Shown here: positions 23,308-31,722 of the stretch, in pieces
Layout of the letters: the number at the start of each line of letters is the position of its first letter
How positions within the stretch are numbered: position 1 is the first letter of the stretch
Source: Azotobacter salinestris
GTDB taxonomy: Bacteria > Pseudomonadota > Gammaproteobacteria > Pseudomonadales > Pseudomonadaceae
DNA: 64,000 nucleotides
NCBI RefSeq assembly: GCF_009363155.1
Contig: NZ_CP045302.1
Coordinates: 2,013,501-2,077,500, forward strand
Direction: 5' to 3'
The notes under the pieces: generated by a model
Seen by the model: the letters and a program-made list of their open reading frames with translations, nothing else
Told to the model about the DNA's origin: nothing
Databases searched by the model: none
Translations under genes and position numbers: made by a program

Positions 23308-24963
23308 TCACCAGAGCCAGCCGAGCCAGAGCAACGCCGCCAGCAGCCAGGCGCTGAAGGGCAGCGCCCGGCGAGCGCAGAGCCGGCTCCAGCGCCGCTC
23401 GCCCCGGCGCCAGCGCGCCGGGTCCGGACGCAACCGAAGCTCCGGCAGGGGCGGCCGGCGCAGCAGCCTTGCGATCCGCAGGGACAGGCCCAGCGCCCGG
23501 CTCCGGCGCTCGCCCAGAGGCGGCGGCACCGACCAGCCGACGCGCACCGCCAGGGTCGCCAGGGTCGCTGCCAGGAGCAGCGGCCAGAGCAGCTTCCACA
23601 CGCCATCCAGACTCAGGCTGGCCAGCAGCGGCAGGCGCAACTGGGGCCAGAGCCAGGGCAGCAGCAGCGGCAAGCTGCTGAGCAGTGCCCAGGGCAGCCG
23701 CTGGGCCAGCGGCGGCGAGCGCGCCGGCGCATGCGCGGCATCGCGGCGCAGCAGCCAGAGCGCGCGCAGCAGCAGCAGGGCCGTGCCGGCACTGCCCAGG
23801 CTCAGCCAAGGCTGCCAGATGCTGTAGGCGCTCGCGCTCCAGGCATCCTTCAGCGCTGTCTTGACCGCCCCGCCGCTGCTCAGCGGCAGCCCCATCAGCG
23901 CCAGCGCCGGCACGCTCAGCAGCAACCAGCCCGGCCAGCGCAGGCGCCCCTCGTGGCACAGGCCGGCGGCGAGGAACAGCGCGCCCTTGGCCAGCCCGTG
24001 GTGCACCCCGTAGAGCACCAGCAGGGTGGCGAGCGCCGCCGCTTGGGCCGGATGGCGCCAGGCCAGGGCCAGCACCATGAGGAACCAGCCCATCTGGCTC
24101 ACCGAAGACCAGGCCAGGGTCGCCTTGGCGCGGCTGCTGCACAGACCGAGCAGCACGGCGTAGAGGGCGCCGAACATGCCGGTCACCAGCAGGGGCGCGG
24201 ACCAGGCGGCGAGCAGCGGATCCGCCTCCGGCAGGCAGCGCCAGAGGCCGAGCACGCCGGCCTTGAGCATCGCCCCGGAAAGCACCGCGCTGGCCGGCGC
24301 CGGCGCCGCCGGATGGGCCAGCGGCAGCCACAGGTGCAGCGGCCAGAAGCCGGCCTTGAGGCCCAGCCCGAGGAACAGCAGGAGCAGGGTCGTGCCGTCC
24401 AGCGGCACGCGCTCCCAGGCGACGAAGGAGAAATCGCCGCCGGCGGCATGGCTGCGCAGCAGGAGTCCGGCGAGCAGGAGCAGCTCGCCGAGAACAGCCA
24501 GCTGCAGGTACAGGCGCCCGGCCCGACGCGGCTCGGGGCCGCCCAGGTGCACCACCAGGCCGTAGGCGGACAGGCTCATGGCGCTGAAGCCCAGGTAGAA
24601 GCTCAACGCATCGCTGGCGATGATCAGCAGCAGGTTGCCGGCCAGGGCCAGCAGCCAGAAGCACCAGAAGCGCAGTTGCCGGGCATCGGTGGCCAGGCTG
24701 CTGGCGCCGAACACCGAGGCGCAGCCCCAGAGCAGCGCCGTGAAGCCCAGCCAGGCACGGCTCAGCTCGTCGCCGTGGCCCCAGCGCTCGCCTTCCCACA
24801 ACCAGGCCAGATCCAGCGGCGGCGGCTGCAGGAGCACCATCGCCAGCGCCGGCAGGCAGGCCAGCGCCAGCCAGGGCGTCGCCCGTTCGCGCCAGACCAG
24901 CAGCGCCACGCCGGCGAGCAGCGGCGCCAGCGGCACCAGCGGCCAGAGCCAGGCGGCCGTCAC
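23308..24963 (-). CDS. Proton-conducting membrane transporter (Mrp/ND-like subunit)
   Basis: This 551-residue polytopic protein belongs to the ND2/4/5-MrpA/D antiporter family, with about 14 membrane segments. LGLKAGFWPLHLWLPLAHPAAP carries the conserved trans-membrane lysine and MLKAGV follows. It starts at GTG 24963, overlapping the previous gene's stop (GTGA). It is the last of three such subunits in this operon, while the long MrpA type with a C-terminal MnhB-like extension is absent. The precise ion coupling cannot be read from the sequence. Confidence 0.85.
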   Translation of the reverse strand: MTAAWLWPLVPLAPLLAGVALLVWRERATPWLALACLPALAMVLLQPPPLDLAWLWEGERWGHGDELSRAWLGFTALLWGCASVFGASSLATDARQLRFWCFWLLALAGNLLLIIASDALSFYLGFSAMSLSAYGLVVHLGGPEPRRAGRLYLQLAVLGELLLLAGLLLRSHAAGGDFSFVAWERVPLDGTTLLLLFLGLGLKAGFWPLHLWLPLAHPAAPAPASAVLSGAMLKAGVLGLWRCLPEADPLLAAWSAPLLVTGMFGALYAVLLGLCSSRAKATLAWSSVSQMGWFLMVLALAWRHPAQAAALATLLVLYGVHHGLAKGALFLAAGLCHEGRLRWPGWLLLSVPALALMGLPLSSGGAVKTALKDAWSASAYSIWQPWLSLGSAGTALLLLRALWLLRRDAAHAPARSPPLAQRLPWALLSSLPLLLPWLWPQLRLPLLASLSLDGVWKLLWPLLLAATLATLAVRVGWSVPPPLGERRSRALGLSLRIARLLRRPPLPELRLRPDPARWRRGERRWSRLCARRALPFSAWLLAALLWLGWLW

Positions 24964-26453
24964 AGGGCGAACTCCCGGTCGACGATCAGCCGGCTCCAGC
25001 CCAGCGGGCTGATCGCGGTGCCGGCCAGCAGGCCGACCAGCAGCGACAGCAGCGCGGTGAACAGCGTCGGCAGCAGCATCCAGTGGGTTTCGAAGCGCTC
25101 CCCGGCCCAGCGTCCGTGCTGCCAGTCGGCCGGGGCAGCGAACCAGCCGCGCCAGAGCAGCGGCAGGAAATAGGCGGCGTTGAGCAGCGCCGAACCCAGC
25201 AGCACCAGCAACACCCAGTCCTGGCCCACCTCCAGGGCGCCGAGGCCCAGGTACCACTTGCTGACGAAGCCGGCGATCGGCGGCACCCCGATCATGCCCA
25301 GCGCGCCGATGCTGAAGGCCGTCATGGTCAACGGCATGCGCCGGCCGATGCCGTCCAGATCCTGGACGCGGTACACGCCGAGGGTCTCGGTGAAATTGCC
25401 GGCGCAGTAGAACAGGGTCACCTTCATCAGCCCCTGATGGACCAGGTGCACCAGCCCGCCGACCGCCGCCAGCGGGCCGAGCAGGGCCACGCCGAGGGTG
25501 ATGTAGGAGACCTGGCTGATGGTCGAGTAGGCCAGGCGCTTCTTCAGCTCCTGCTGCTGCAGGGCGCGCAGCGAGCCGTAGAGGATGGTCGCCGTGGCCA
25601 GCCAGAGCAGGGGCTGCATCAGGTCCAGGCGGCTGAGGGTCTCGGCGCCGAACACGTCGTAGACCACCCGCACGATGCCGAAGGCTCCGGCCTTGACCAC
25701 CGCCACCGCGTGCAGCAGGGCGCTGACCGGCGCCGGCGCCACCATCGCCTGGGGCAGCCAGCCGTGCAGCGGGATCAGCGCGGCCTTGACGCCGAGGCCG
25801 CCGACCAGCAGGGCGAAGGCCACGCGCAGGAGCGGCTCGTGCCCGGCGGCCTGTCCGCCCAGGTAGCCGCCGGCCTGGAACGAAGGGCTTCCGGCCAGGC
25901 CGTGGAGCAGCGCCACCCCGATCAGCAGCAGCATGCCGCCGCCCAGGGTATAGGCCAGGTAGACGCGGCCGGCGCGCAGCGAGCCGGAGGTGCCGCGGTG
26001 CACCACCAGGGGGAAGGTGGCCAGGGTCAGCAGTTCGTAGAACAGCAGGAAGCTGACCAGGTTGCCGGCCAGCGCCAGACCGACGGTGGCGCTGACGCAC
26101 AGGCTGAAGAAGCCGAAGAAGCGCGAGCGCAGCGGCGAACCCTCCAGATAGCCGATGGCATAGACGGTGGTCGCCAGCCAGAGCACCGAGGACAGGGCGA
26201 CGAACAGCAGGGACAGCGCATCGGCATGCAGCAGCAGCGGCGCACCGGGCAGCAGCGGCAGGCTGAAGCGGAATTCCAGGCCGAAGGCCACGCCCACCAG
26301 CATGGCGCCGACCAGCAGCAGCTTGATCACTGCCCCGGCGAGGTTGAGGGCGATGCGCAGGCGATGCTGCTCCTCGCGCAGGGCGAAGATCACCAGGCCC
26401 GGCAGCAGCGAGCTGAGCACCACGGCCAGGGGCAGCAGGCTGCCGCCGTTCAT
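24960..26453 (-). CDS. MnhD/MrpD-like antiporter subunit
   Basis: This 497-residue ND-like membrane subunit contains LGVKAALIPLHGWLPQAMVAPAPVSALLHAVAVVKAG with two conserved lysines, then LKKRLAYSTISQVSYI and PPIAGFVSKW, all typical of MrpD/NuoN-like proteins. It starts at ATG 26453, sharing ATGA with the upstream mnhD-like gene. The continuous open frame above it up to 27872 is only the first part of that neighbouring gene, before its frameshift. Position and overlaps show one operon. Confidence 0.88.
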   Translation of the reverse strand: MNGGSLLPLAVVLSSLLPGLVIFALREEQHRLRIALNLAGAVIKLLLVGAMLVGVAFGLEFRFSLPLLPGAPLLLHADALSLLFVALSSVLWLATTVYAIGYLEGSPLRSRFFGFFSLCVSATVGLALAGNLVSFLLFYELLTLATFPLVVHRGTSGSLRAGRVYLAYTLGGGMLLLIGVALLHGLAGSPSFQAGGYLGGQAAGHEPLLRVAFALLVGGLGVKAALIPLHGWLPQAMVAPAPVSALLHAVAVVKAGAFGIVRVVYDVFGAETLSRLDLMQPLLWLATATILYGSLRALQQQELKKRLAYSTISQVSYITLGVALLGPLAAVGGLVHLVHQGLMKVTLFYCAGNFTETLGVYRVQDLDGIGRRMPLTMTAFSIGALGMIGVPPIAGFVSKWYLGLGALEVGQDWVLLVLLGSALLNAAYFLPLLWRGWFAAPADWQHGRWAGERFETHWMLLPTLFTALLSLLVGLLAGTAISPLGWSRLIVDREFAL

Positions 26454-27872
26454 CGCCCGGCCCCGTCGAGCCACTGCAGCAACGGCTCGGCGAACGGCGC
26501 CAGGGCCCACACCAGCAGCGCCGGCAGCAGCGCCAGCCCGTGGGCCAGGCGATCCTGAGGCCGAGCCGGCCGCCGCGACCGCTGCCGGTCGAAGCCCCGG
26601 GCCACCACGCGGAACACATAGGCGGCGGAGAGCAGCGTGGCGAACAGCACGCCCAGCACCCAGGGCCAGCGCCGCGGCTCCTCGAGCAGCGGCTGCAGGA
26701 GCAGCCACTTGGCCAGGAAGCCGCCGCTCGGCGGCAGGCCGATCAGGCTGGCGCCGGCCAGGGCGAAGGCGAACAGGGCCAGCGGCAGGCTCTGCCCGGC
26801 GCCGGCCAGGGTCTTCACCCGGCGGCTGCCGAAGCCGTGCTGCAGCTCGCCGGCAGCCAGGAACATCGACAGCTTGGCCAGCCCGTGGGCGAACACGAAC
26901 AGCCACAGCGCGGCGTCCAGGCGCGGCTCCCGCCAGTGCAGCAGCAGGCCCAGGGCGAGCAGCCCGTAGCCGAGCTGGGCCACGGTGGAATAGGCCACCA
27001 GGGTCTTCAGCCAGGGCGAGCGCAGCGCCGACCAAGCCGCCGGCGAGCAGGGCCGCCATGCCGCTCGCGGCCAGCAGCGGGCCGGCCTGACGCCCCAGCT
27101 CGGCCGGCGCGACGTCCCGCCACAGCAGCCAGAGGATGTACAGGGGCCCCTTGACCACCAGTGCCGAGAGCAGCGCGCTCACCGCTGCCGGCGCTCCGGC
27201 GTGGGCTGGCGGCAGCCACAGGTGCAGCGGCCAGAGCGCCGCCTTGAGCATCAGCCCCAGGCTCATCAGCAGCAGGGCCAGGCGGGTGGCGGCATCGGCC
27301 TGTGCCTGCGCGCCGAGCAGCGGAATGTCGAGCACGCCATAGCGGCCATAGAGCACCGCCACGCCGAGCAGGTAGGCCAGGGAGCCGGCCAGGGACAGCA
27401 GCAGGTAATCCAGGGCCGGCGGATAGGCCCTGGGGCCGGCCAGGGCGACCAGCGCCACCGCGGTGAGGCCGAGCAGCTCCAGGGTCACGTAGAGGTTGAA
27501 CAGGTCGGCCGACAGCCACAGCGCGGCCAGCGCCGCTTGCAGCAGGCAGGACAGCGGCCAGAAGTCCTCGCCGCCGATGGCGTGCCGGCTGCGCGCGGCG
27601 TACAGCGCCACCAGCAGCTGCAGCAGGGCGCCGAACAGCAGCAGCAGAGCCGCCAGCGGGGTCAGCCGGAAGCGGATCGCCAGTCCCGCCGGCCAGCCGC
27701 CCAGCTGCAGCAGTTGACTGCCCTGCTCCAGCACCTGCTGCAGCGCCAGGGCAGCGGCCAGCAGGCTGGCCAGGGCGATGGCGATCGTCCAGCGCCCGCC
27801 CGGCGGCCGCAGGAGCACCAGCAGCAGACCGCCGACCAGCGGCAGCGCCAGGCACAGCAGCGCCGGCGTCAT
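26450..27872 (-). pseudogene. mnhD-like antiporter subunit, broken by a frameshift near 27032
   Basis: The first part starts at 27872 (MTPALLCLALPLVGGLLL) and holds LMLKAALWPLHLWLPPAHAGAP. After LLAGGL, near 27032, the family sequence continues in another frame as SALRSPWLKTLVAYSTVAQL and on to LPPSGGFLAKWLLL, ending at 26450. One extra base (or two missing) at the TTGGTCGG stretch explains it. Joined, the two parts make about 474 residues, the normal MnhD length. Either a real lesion or a sequencing error is possible. Both ends overlap neighbouring genes by 4 bases. Confidence 0.8.
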
Positions 27873-28144
27873 CCGCCGCGCCTTCCACGTGCGGCGCCGC
27901 CCAGGCGCAGGGCCAGGGCGGTGGCGCTGATCGCCACCACCAGTCCGGTGACCACCAGCGCCTGCAGCAGCGGATCGGTCGGCGTGACGCGCGCGGCCAG
28001 GGCGATCAGCACCAGGAACACGCCGCTGCCCATCAGGTTGACGGCGATGATCCGCCGCAGCGTGTCGCGCAGGCCGAGCAGACCGAACAGGCCGAGCAGC
28101 CAGAGCGCGGCGCCGATGCCCAGATAGAACAGCGTCGCGCTCAT
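27869..28144 (-). CDS. MnhC/MrpC-like antiporter subunit
   Basis: This 91-residue membrane protein of the NuoK/MrpC type has three hydrophobic helices; DTLRRIIAVNLMGSGVFLVLI and DPLLQALVVTGLVVAISATALAL are the family's conserved stretches. The ATG at 28144 overlaps the preceding MnhB-like stop (ATGA) and the stop overlaps the next gene. The longer open frame upstream is on the wrong register through MnhB and is ignored. Confidence 0.88.
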   Translation of the reverse strand: MSATLFYLGIGAALWLLGLFGLLGLRDTLRRIIAVNLMGSGVFLVLIALAARVTPTDPLLQALVVTGLVVAISATALALRLGGAARGRRGG

Positions 28145-29040
28145 CCCGGCGGCTCCTCGCCGATCACCAGAAGGCTCAGGGTGAAGGCGATGGACAGGAT
28201 CGCCGCCGTCTCGATCGCGAGGATCAGCGCCCCGGCCCAGGCCGGCGGATAGCTCAGCCAGCCCGCCCCCAGCCAGGCCGTGCCGGCGGCCACGGCGAGA
28301 AACAGCAAAAGGCCGATCAGCAGCACCAGGCGCAGCGGCCAGGACGACCAGCGCAGTGCCGGCAGCAGCCCGGCCAGGCGCAGCAGCACCAGCGCGGCGG
28401 CGAACAGCGCGCCGCCCTGGAAGGCGCCGCCCGGCGCGTGGCTGCCGCGCCACAGCAGGTAGCCGCCGGTCAGCACCAGCAGCGGCGCGAGCAGGCGGCT
28501 CCAGGCCTGCAGCAGGGGCCAGGGGGCGGCGACGGCGAAGCGCGCCGGCCCGAGCTGGCGGGCGCCGAGCAGGGCGAGCAGCAGCACGGCCAGCTCCAGC
28601 AGGGTGTCCCAGGCGCGGAAGTTCAGCAGCACGGCGGTCACCGGATGGCTGACGCCGCTGTCCGGCAGGTGGCTGCGGATGCTGTCCGGCAGGTCCGGGG
28701 CCAGCGCCAGGCTGGGTACCAGGCCCTGCAGCAGCAGGATCGCCAGCGGCAGCACCACGAGCGCTGCGGCCAGCAGAGGGCGGCGCTCGGTGGCAGCAGC
28801 TTCCGCCTGCTCCTGGCGGGCCAGGGCGGCAAACAGCAGCACGCCGGTCAGCCCGGCGCCGATGGCCGCCTCGGCCAGGGCCAGGTCGGGCGCGCCCAGG
28901 CGCGCCCAGACCAGCGCCAGCACCAGGCCGAAGGCCATGAACAGCAGGATGCCCGCATACAGGCTGGGAGCCAGCAGGGCGCCGCCGGCCAGGCCGAGCA
29001 GCAGCAGGCCGAGCGTGCCGTCGAGCAGCCACTCAGCCAT
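28141..29040 (-). CDS. Fused DUF4040 (MbhD-like) and MnhB-like antiporter subunit
   Basis: In this 299-residue membrane protein the N-terminal part (about residues 1-80) has the MbhD/DUF4040 pattern GLVLALVWARLGAPDLALAEAAIGAG. The C-terminal part (about 165-299) is MnhB-like, with GGYLLWRGSHAPGGAFQGGA. In classical Mrp operons both pieces belong to the end of MrpA and to MrpB, so this is a rearranged subunit. It overlaps mnhG by 8 bases and mnhC by 4. Confidence 0.83.
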   Translation of the reverse strand: MAEWLLDGTLGLLLLGLAGGALLAPSLYAGILLFMAFGLVLALVWARLGAPDLALAEAAIGAGLTGVLLFAALARQEQAEAAATERRPLLAAALVVLPLAILLLQGLVPSLALAPDLPDSIRSHLPDSGVSHPVTAVLLNFRAWDTLLELAVLLLALLGARQLGPARFAVAAPWPLLQAWSRLLAPLLVLTGGYLLWRGSHAPGGAFQGGALFAAALVLLRLAGLLPALRWSSWPLRLVLLIGLLLFLAVAAGTAWLGAGWLSYPPAWAGALILAIETAAILSIAFTLSLLVIGEEPPG

Positions 29041-29329
29041 CGTCCCGCTCCTCGCGCACCAGACGCGCCAGGAGCAGGCAGGCGGTGGCGCTGGAAGCCA
29101 GCAGCAGCAGCCAGATCAACAGCGGCCGGGCGACCGTCAGCGGGCCGTCGGCACGGCAGATCAGCCCGGCTACCACCAGGCCGAGGCCGAGGGCGTCGGC
29201 CTTGGTCAGGGCGTGCAGGCGGCTGCAGGCATCGGGAAAGCGCAGCAGGCCGATGCTGCCGGCGGCGAAGAACAGCAGGCCGCCGGCCAGCAGCAGCCAG
29301 CTCAGCGCCGTCAGGAGCGCCTCAGTCAT
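29033..29329 (-). CDS. MnhG/MrpG-like antiporter subunit
   Basis: This 98-residue protein has three membrane helices and the MrpG signature FFAAGSIGLLRFPDACSRLHALTKADALG. Its ATG lies inside the last codons of mnhF (ATGACTGA), so it depended on translation of mnhF. Since an IS element now sits inside mnhF, expression of mnhG and everything downstream may be reduced. Confidence 0.9.
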   Translation of the reverse strand: MTEALLTALSWLLLAGGLLFFAAGSIGLLRFPDACSRLHALTKADALGLGLVVAGLICRADGPLTVARPLLIWLLLLASSATACLLLARLVREERDDG

Positions 29330-29416
29330 GCCCGCGCCCCAGCTGCACCAGGGCGGCGCCGGTCACGGCCGCCAGCAGGGCCAGCAGCAGCGCCACGTCG
29401 AGCAGCGCCGGCTGCC

Positions 29417-30270
29417 CTAGGGTTTGTCTGAAAAGTCGGCACGTAAGCATTTTTCGATGCAGGCCAGCGTGACCATGGCCTTGAAACTGCTGGCCAGCTT
29501 GTCATAACGGGTGCAAAGACGGCGCTTTTCCTTGAGCCAACTGAACAGTCGTTCAATGGCGTTGCGCTTTTGGTACTGCGGTCTGTCAAATAGGCGAGGC
29601 AAGCCCGGTCGAGGCTTACGGTGCATCTTGCGTAAGGGAATGATGGGCTTCATGCCATACCGGTCGCAGTATTGGCGCAGGCTTTCGCTGTCGTAGCCTT
29701 TGTCAGCCAGTACATACCGGCAGCGCTTGCGCGGACGACCCTGGCTGCCAGGCAGGCTGATCTGCTCAAGCAAGGGCATGAAATAGCGCGAGTCGGCGTC
29801 CTGCCCGGGTGAAAGCATCACTGCCAGCGGATACCCGTTGCTGTCACAGGCCAGATGAAGCTTGGTGGTCAGCCCACCACGGCTTCGGCCGAGACATTGG
29901 TGCTGCGGCTCTTGCAGGCCCCTTTTTTTCTCGCACCGCTGGCGGCTCTGGTGGCCCGAATCGACGTTGAGTCGACCATCCAGGTATCCAGGTCGATAAA
30001 GCCGTCCTCACGCAGACGCAGATGCAGATGCCGCAGCACCTGCTCGAAGGTGCCGTTGTCACGCCACAGCCTGAAGCGCTGATATACCGTCTTCCAGGGG
30101 CCATAACGCTCGGGAAGATCGCGCCACTTGGCCCCTGAGCACAGAATCCAGAAGATGCCGTTGAGCATCTGGCGGTCATCTCGCCGGGGGCGGCCCATGC
30201 GTTGAGGGGGAGAAACGATGGCTTCGATCATCGCCCAGCGCTGGGCAGAAATCTCGTAACGGCCTGACAT
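29417..30270 (-). CDS. IS5-family DDE transposase (orfA/orfB, -1 frameshift)
   Basis: OrfA (30270 to 29869) starts MSGRYEISAQRW and reaches DTWMVDSTSIRATRAASGARKK. OrfB continues in the -1 frame with GLQEPQHQCLGRSRGGLTTK, then HLACDSNG, DKGYDSESL and NAIERLFSWLKEKRRL, the DDE core. The shift falls on a run of seven A followed by G, a usual slippery site, so one fused protein is probably made by programmed frameshifting. The stop codon TAG is completed by the CTAG target duplication outside the element. Confidence 0.88.
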
Positions 30271-30328
30271 GGCTGCGCTCGGAACAACGGAGGCGGCATT
30301 TTAGCCAAATCGACTTTTCAGACAAACC
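29421..30328 (-). mobile_element. IS5-family insertion sequence (908 bp) in mnhF
   Basis: Both ends carry the perfect 18-bp inverted repeat GGTTTGTCTGAAAAGTCG (29421-29438 and, inverted, 30311-30328). The element is flanked by direct CTAG copies at 29417-29420 and 30329-30332, matching the YTAR-type targets of the IS5 family. It holds one transposase gene in two frames. The interrupted gene reads through when the element is removed, which confirms the boundaries. Confidence 0.95.
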
Positions 30329-30478
30329 CTAGCCATTCGCCCAGCACCAGCAGCACGGCGGTGCCGCTGGTGCCGACCAGTTGGATCGCCAGCAGCCGGT
30401 CGACCCGCCCCGGACCGAGCAGCACCCGCACCAGACCGGCGCTCATGGTCAGCAGCAGCAACCCGGCATAGAGCGCCA

Positions 30479-30967
30479 TCAGCCGGCTCCTGCGCCGAGC
30501 AGCCGCGCCAGATGCCGCTCCAGCTCGGCGACGGTGGCCTGCCAGGGCTGCTCATGGTCGAGTAGGTGCATACGCAGACAGTCGCCCTCGACCTCGGATG
30601 CCAGGGTGCCGGGCAGCAGGCCGACCAGCGCCGACAGCAGCAGGCGCACCCGTGGCTCGGAGCAGGCCAGCGGATAGTCGCGCCAGGCCGGCGCCAGCGG
30701 CAGGCGCGGATGCAGGGCGCGACGGGCGACGTCCCAGCCGCCCTGCAGCATGTGCCAGGTGAAGAACGCCACGAAGCCCGGCAGCGCCGGCAGGTGCAGG
30801 CGCACCGGCGCCGTGCCCAGCCAGAGCGCCAGGCTGGTGGCCAGCAGCACCAGCGGTATGCCCAACGCCCAGCCGCGCCCCTCGGCGAGCAGCGCCCAGA
30901 GCGCAGCGTGGAACGAGCCCCAGTAGAGTCCGCCGGCATGGCTGCGGCGCAGCCGGGACAGCTCCAT
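30479..30967 (-). CDS. MnhE/MrpE-like antiporter subunit
   Basis: This 162-residue protein is the first gene of the Mrp-type operon. It has two hydrophobic helices near residues 20-60, then FVAFFTWHMLQGGWDVARRAL and LLPGTLASEVEGDCLRMHLLD, which are typical of MrpE. A strong AAGGAGG lies 6 bases before the ATG. It overlaps mnhF by one base. Confidence 0.9.
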   Translation of the reverse strand: MELSRLRRSHAGGLYWGSFHAALWALLAEGRGWALGIPLVLLATSLALWLGTAPVRLHLPALPGFVAFFTWHMLQGGWDVARRALHPRLPLAPAWRDYPLACSEPRVRLLLSALVGLLPGTLASEVEGDCLRMHLLDHEQPWQATVAELERHLARLLGAGAG

Positions 30968-31117
30968 CGCCTTCCTCCTTGGTCAGCGGACATGCCGCCC
31001 GCTGCGCCGCCGATGGCCGTCCGTCGCGCACGAGCGCGCGAACGGAAGAGGCCGGAAATCCGTTCCTAAGGCTAGCACTCGCCCAGCCCGGCGAACGCTC
31101 GCCGGGCCGCGCCGGCA

Positions 31118-31477
31118 TCAGAAGAAGAAGGTCGGCCTGCCCGCGACGCTGCCGGCCCCGGCGGCGCCGTCCCGCTCCCGGAGCTGCCGATGATCCCGGT
31201 TCCAGGCCGGCAGGGCCCGTCCTCCGGGGCCATGGATGGCTTGGAACAGGCCGCCCGGCGCCGCGTCCTCGGCAAATGCCGGCTGCCCCGGCCCGGAGCC
31301 GATGGCGCGCTGCGGGGCCGATCCCTGTTCCCTGTCCCGCTGGCAGGGCCGGTCCGACGTCCCCGAGCAATCGCCCACGGACGACGGATCGACAGCGGAA
31401 GATGACTGATTCCCGGCGACGGCCTGAGTGCACAGAGCGAACACCAGCACGGCAGCGGCAAGCATGGACGGTTTCAT
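31118..31477 (-). CDS. Hypothetical secreted protein
   Basis: This 119-residue product has a clear N-terminal signal peptide (MKPSMLAAAVLVFALCTQAVA, cut before GNQ) and a Gly/Ala/Arg-rich low-complexity body containing two cysteines. It is not recognised as any family. The frame begins at 31522, but ATG 31477 gives the signal peptide. It stands alone between the antiporter operon and the phosphatase-like gene. It may not be a true gene, because the body has little structure. Confidence 0.45.
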   Translation of the reverse strand: MKPSMLAAAVLVFALCTQAVAGNQSSSAVDPSSVGDCSGTSDRPCQRDREQGSAPQRAIGSGPGQPAFAEDAAPGGLFQAIHGPGGRALPAWNRDHRQLRERDGAAGAGSVAGRPTFFF

Positions 31478-31722
31478 GAACGGCTCTCTGCATGAAATGG
31501 GAACGGCAGCATGCGCAGTCAAGATGACGGCAGAATGACAACCCTATCCGAGCAGATAGCAGCAAAATAATGGCATTAGACTGGCAGCCGGTGTCTCCCG
31601 GGGCTATCGCTCCGACCGCGCCGCCCCCGAAGCTGCCCGGCGAGCAGCGCGGTTTCAGCGCCCCATCCCCTCCCCTGTCCCGGAAGAAAGTCGGGAGGGG
31701 GTGGCCAGATCCCGTACAGGCC

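Larger units (their letters stand above)
29322..30479 (-). pseudogene. mnhF-like subunit gene split by an IS5-family element
   Basis: The 5' part (30479-30329) codes for MALYAGLLLLTMSAGLVRVL and on to VLVLGEWLG. The 3' part (29420-29322) codes for QPALLDVALLLALLAAVTGA, ending GRGHD. If the 908-bp element and one copy of the CTAG duplication are removed, GEWLG-QPALLD reads through in frame and gives an 81-residue MnhF/MrpF subunit with three membrane helices. The insertion is therefore recent and clean. The start overlaps the mnhE stop (TGATG). Confidence 0.9.
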
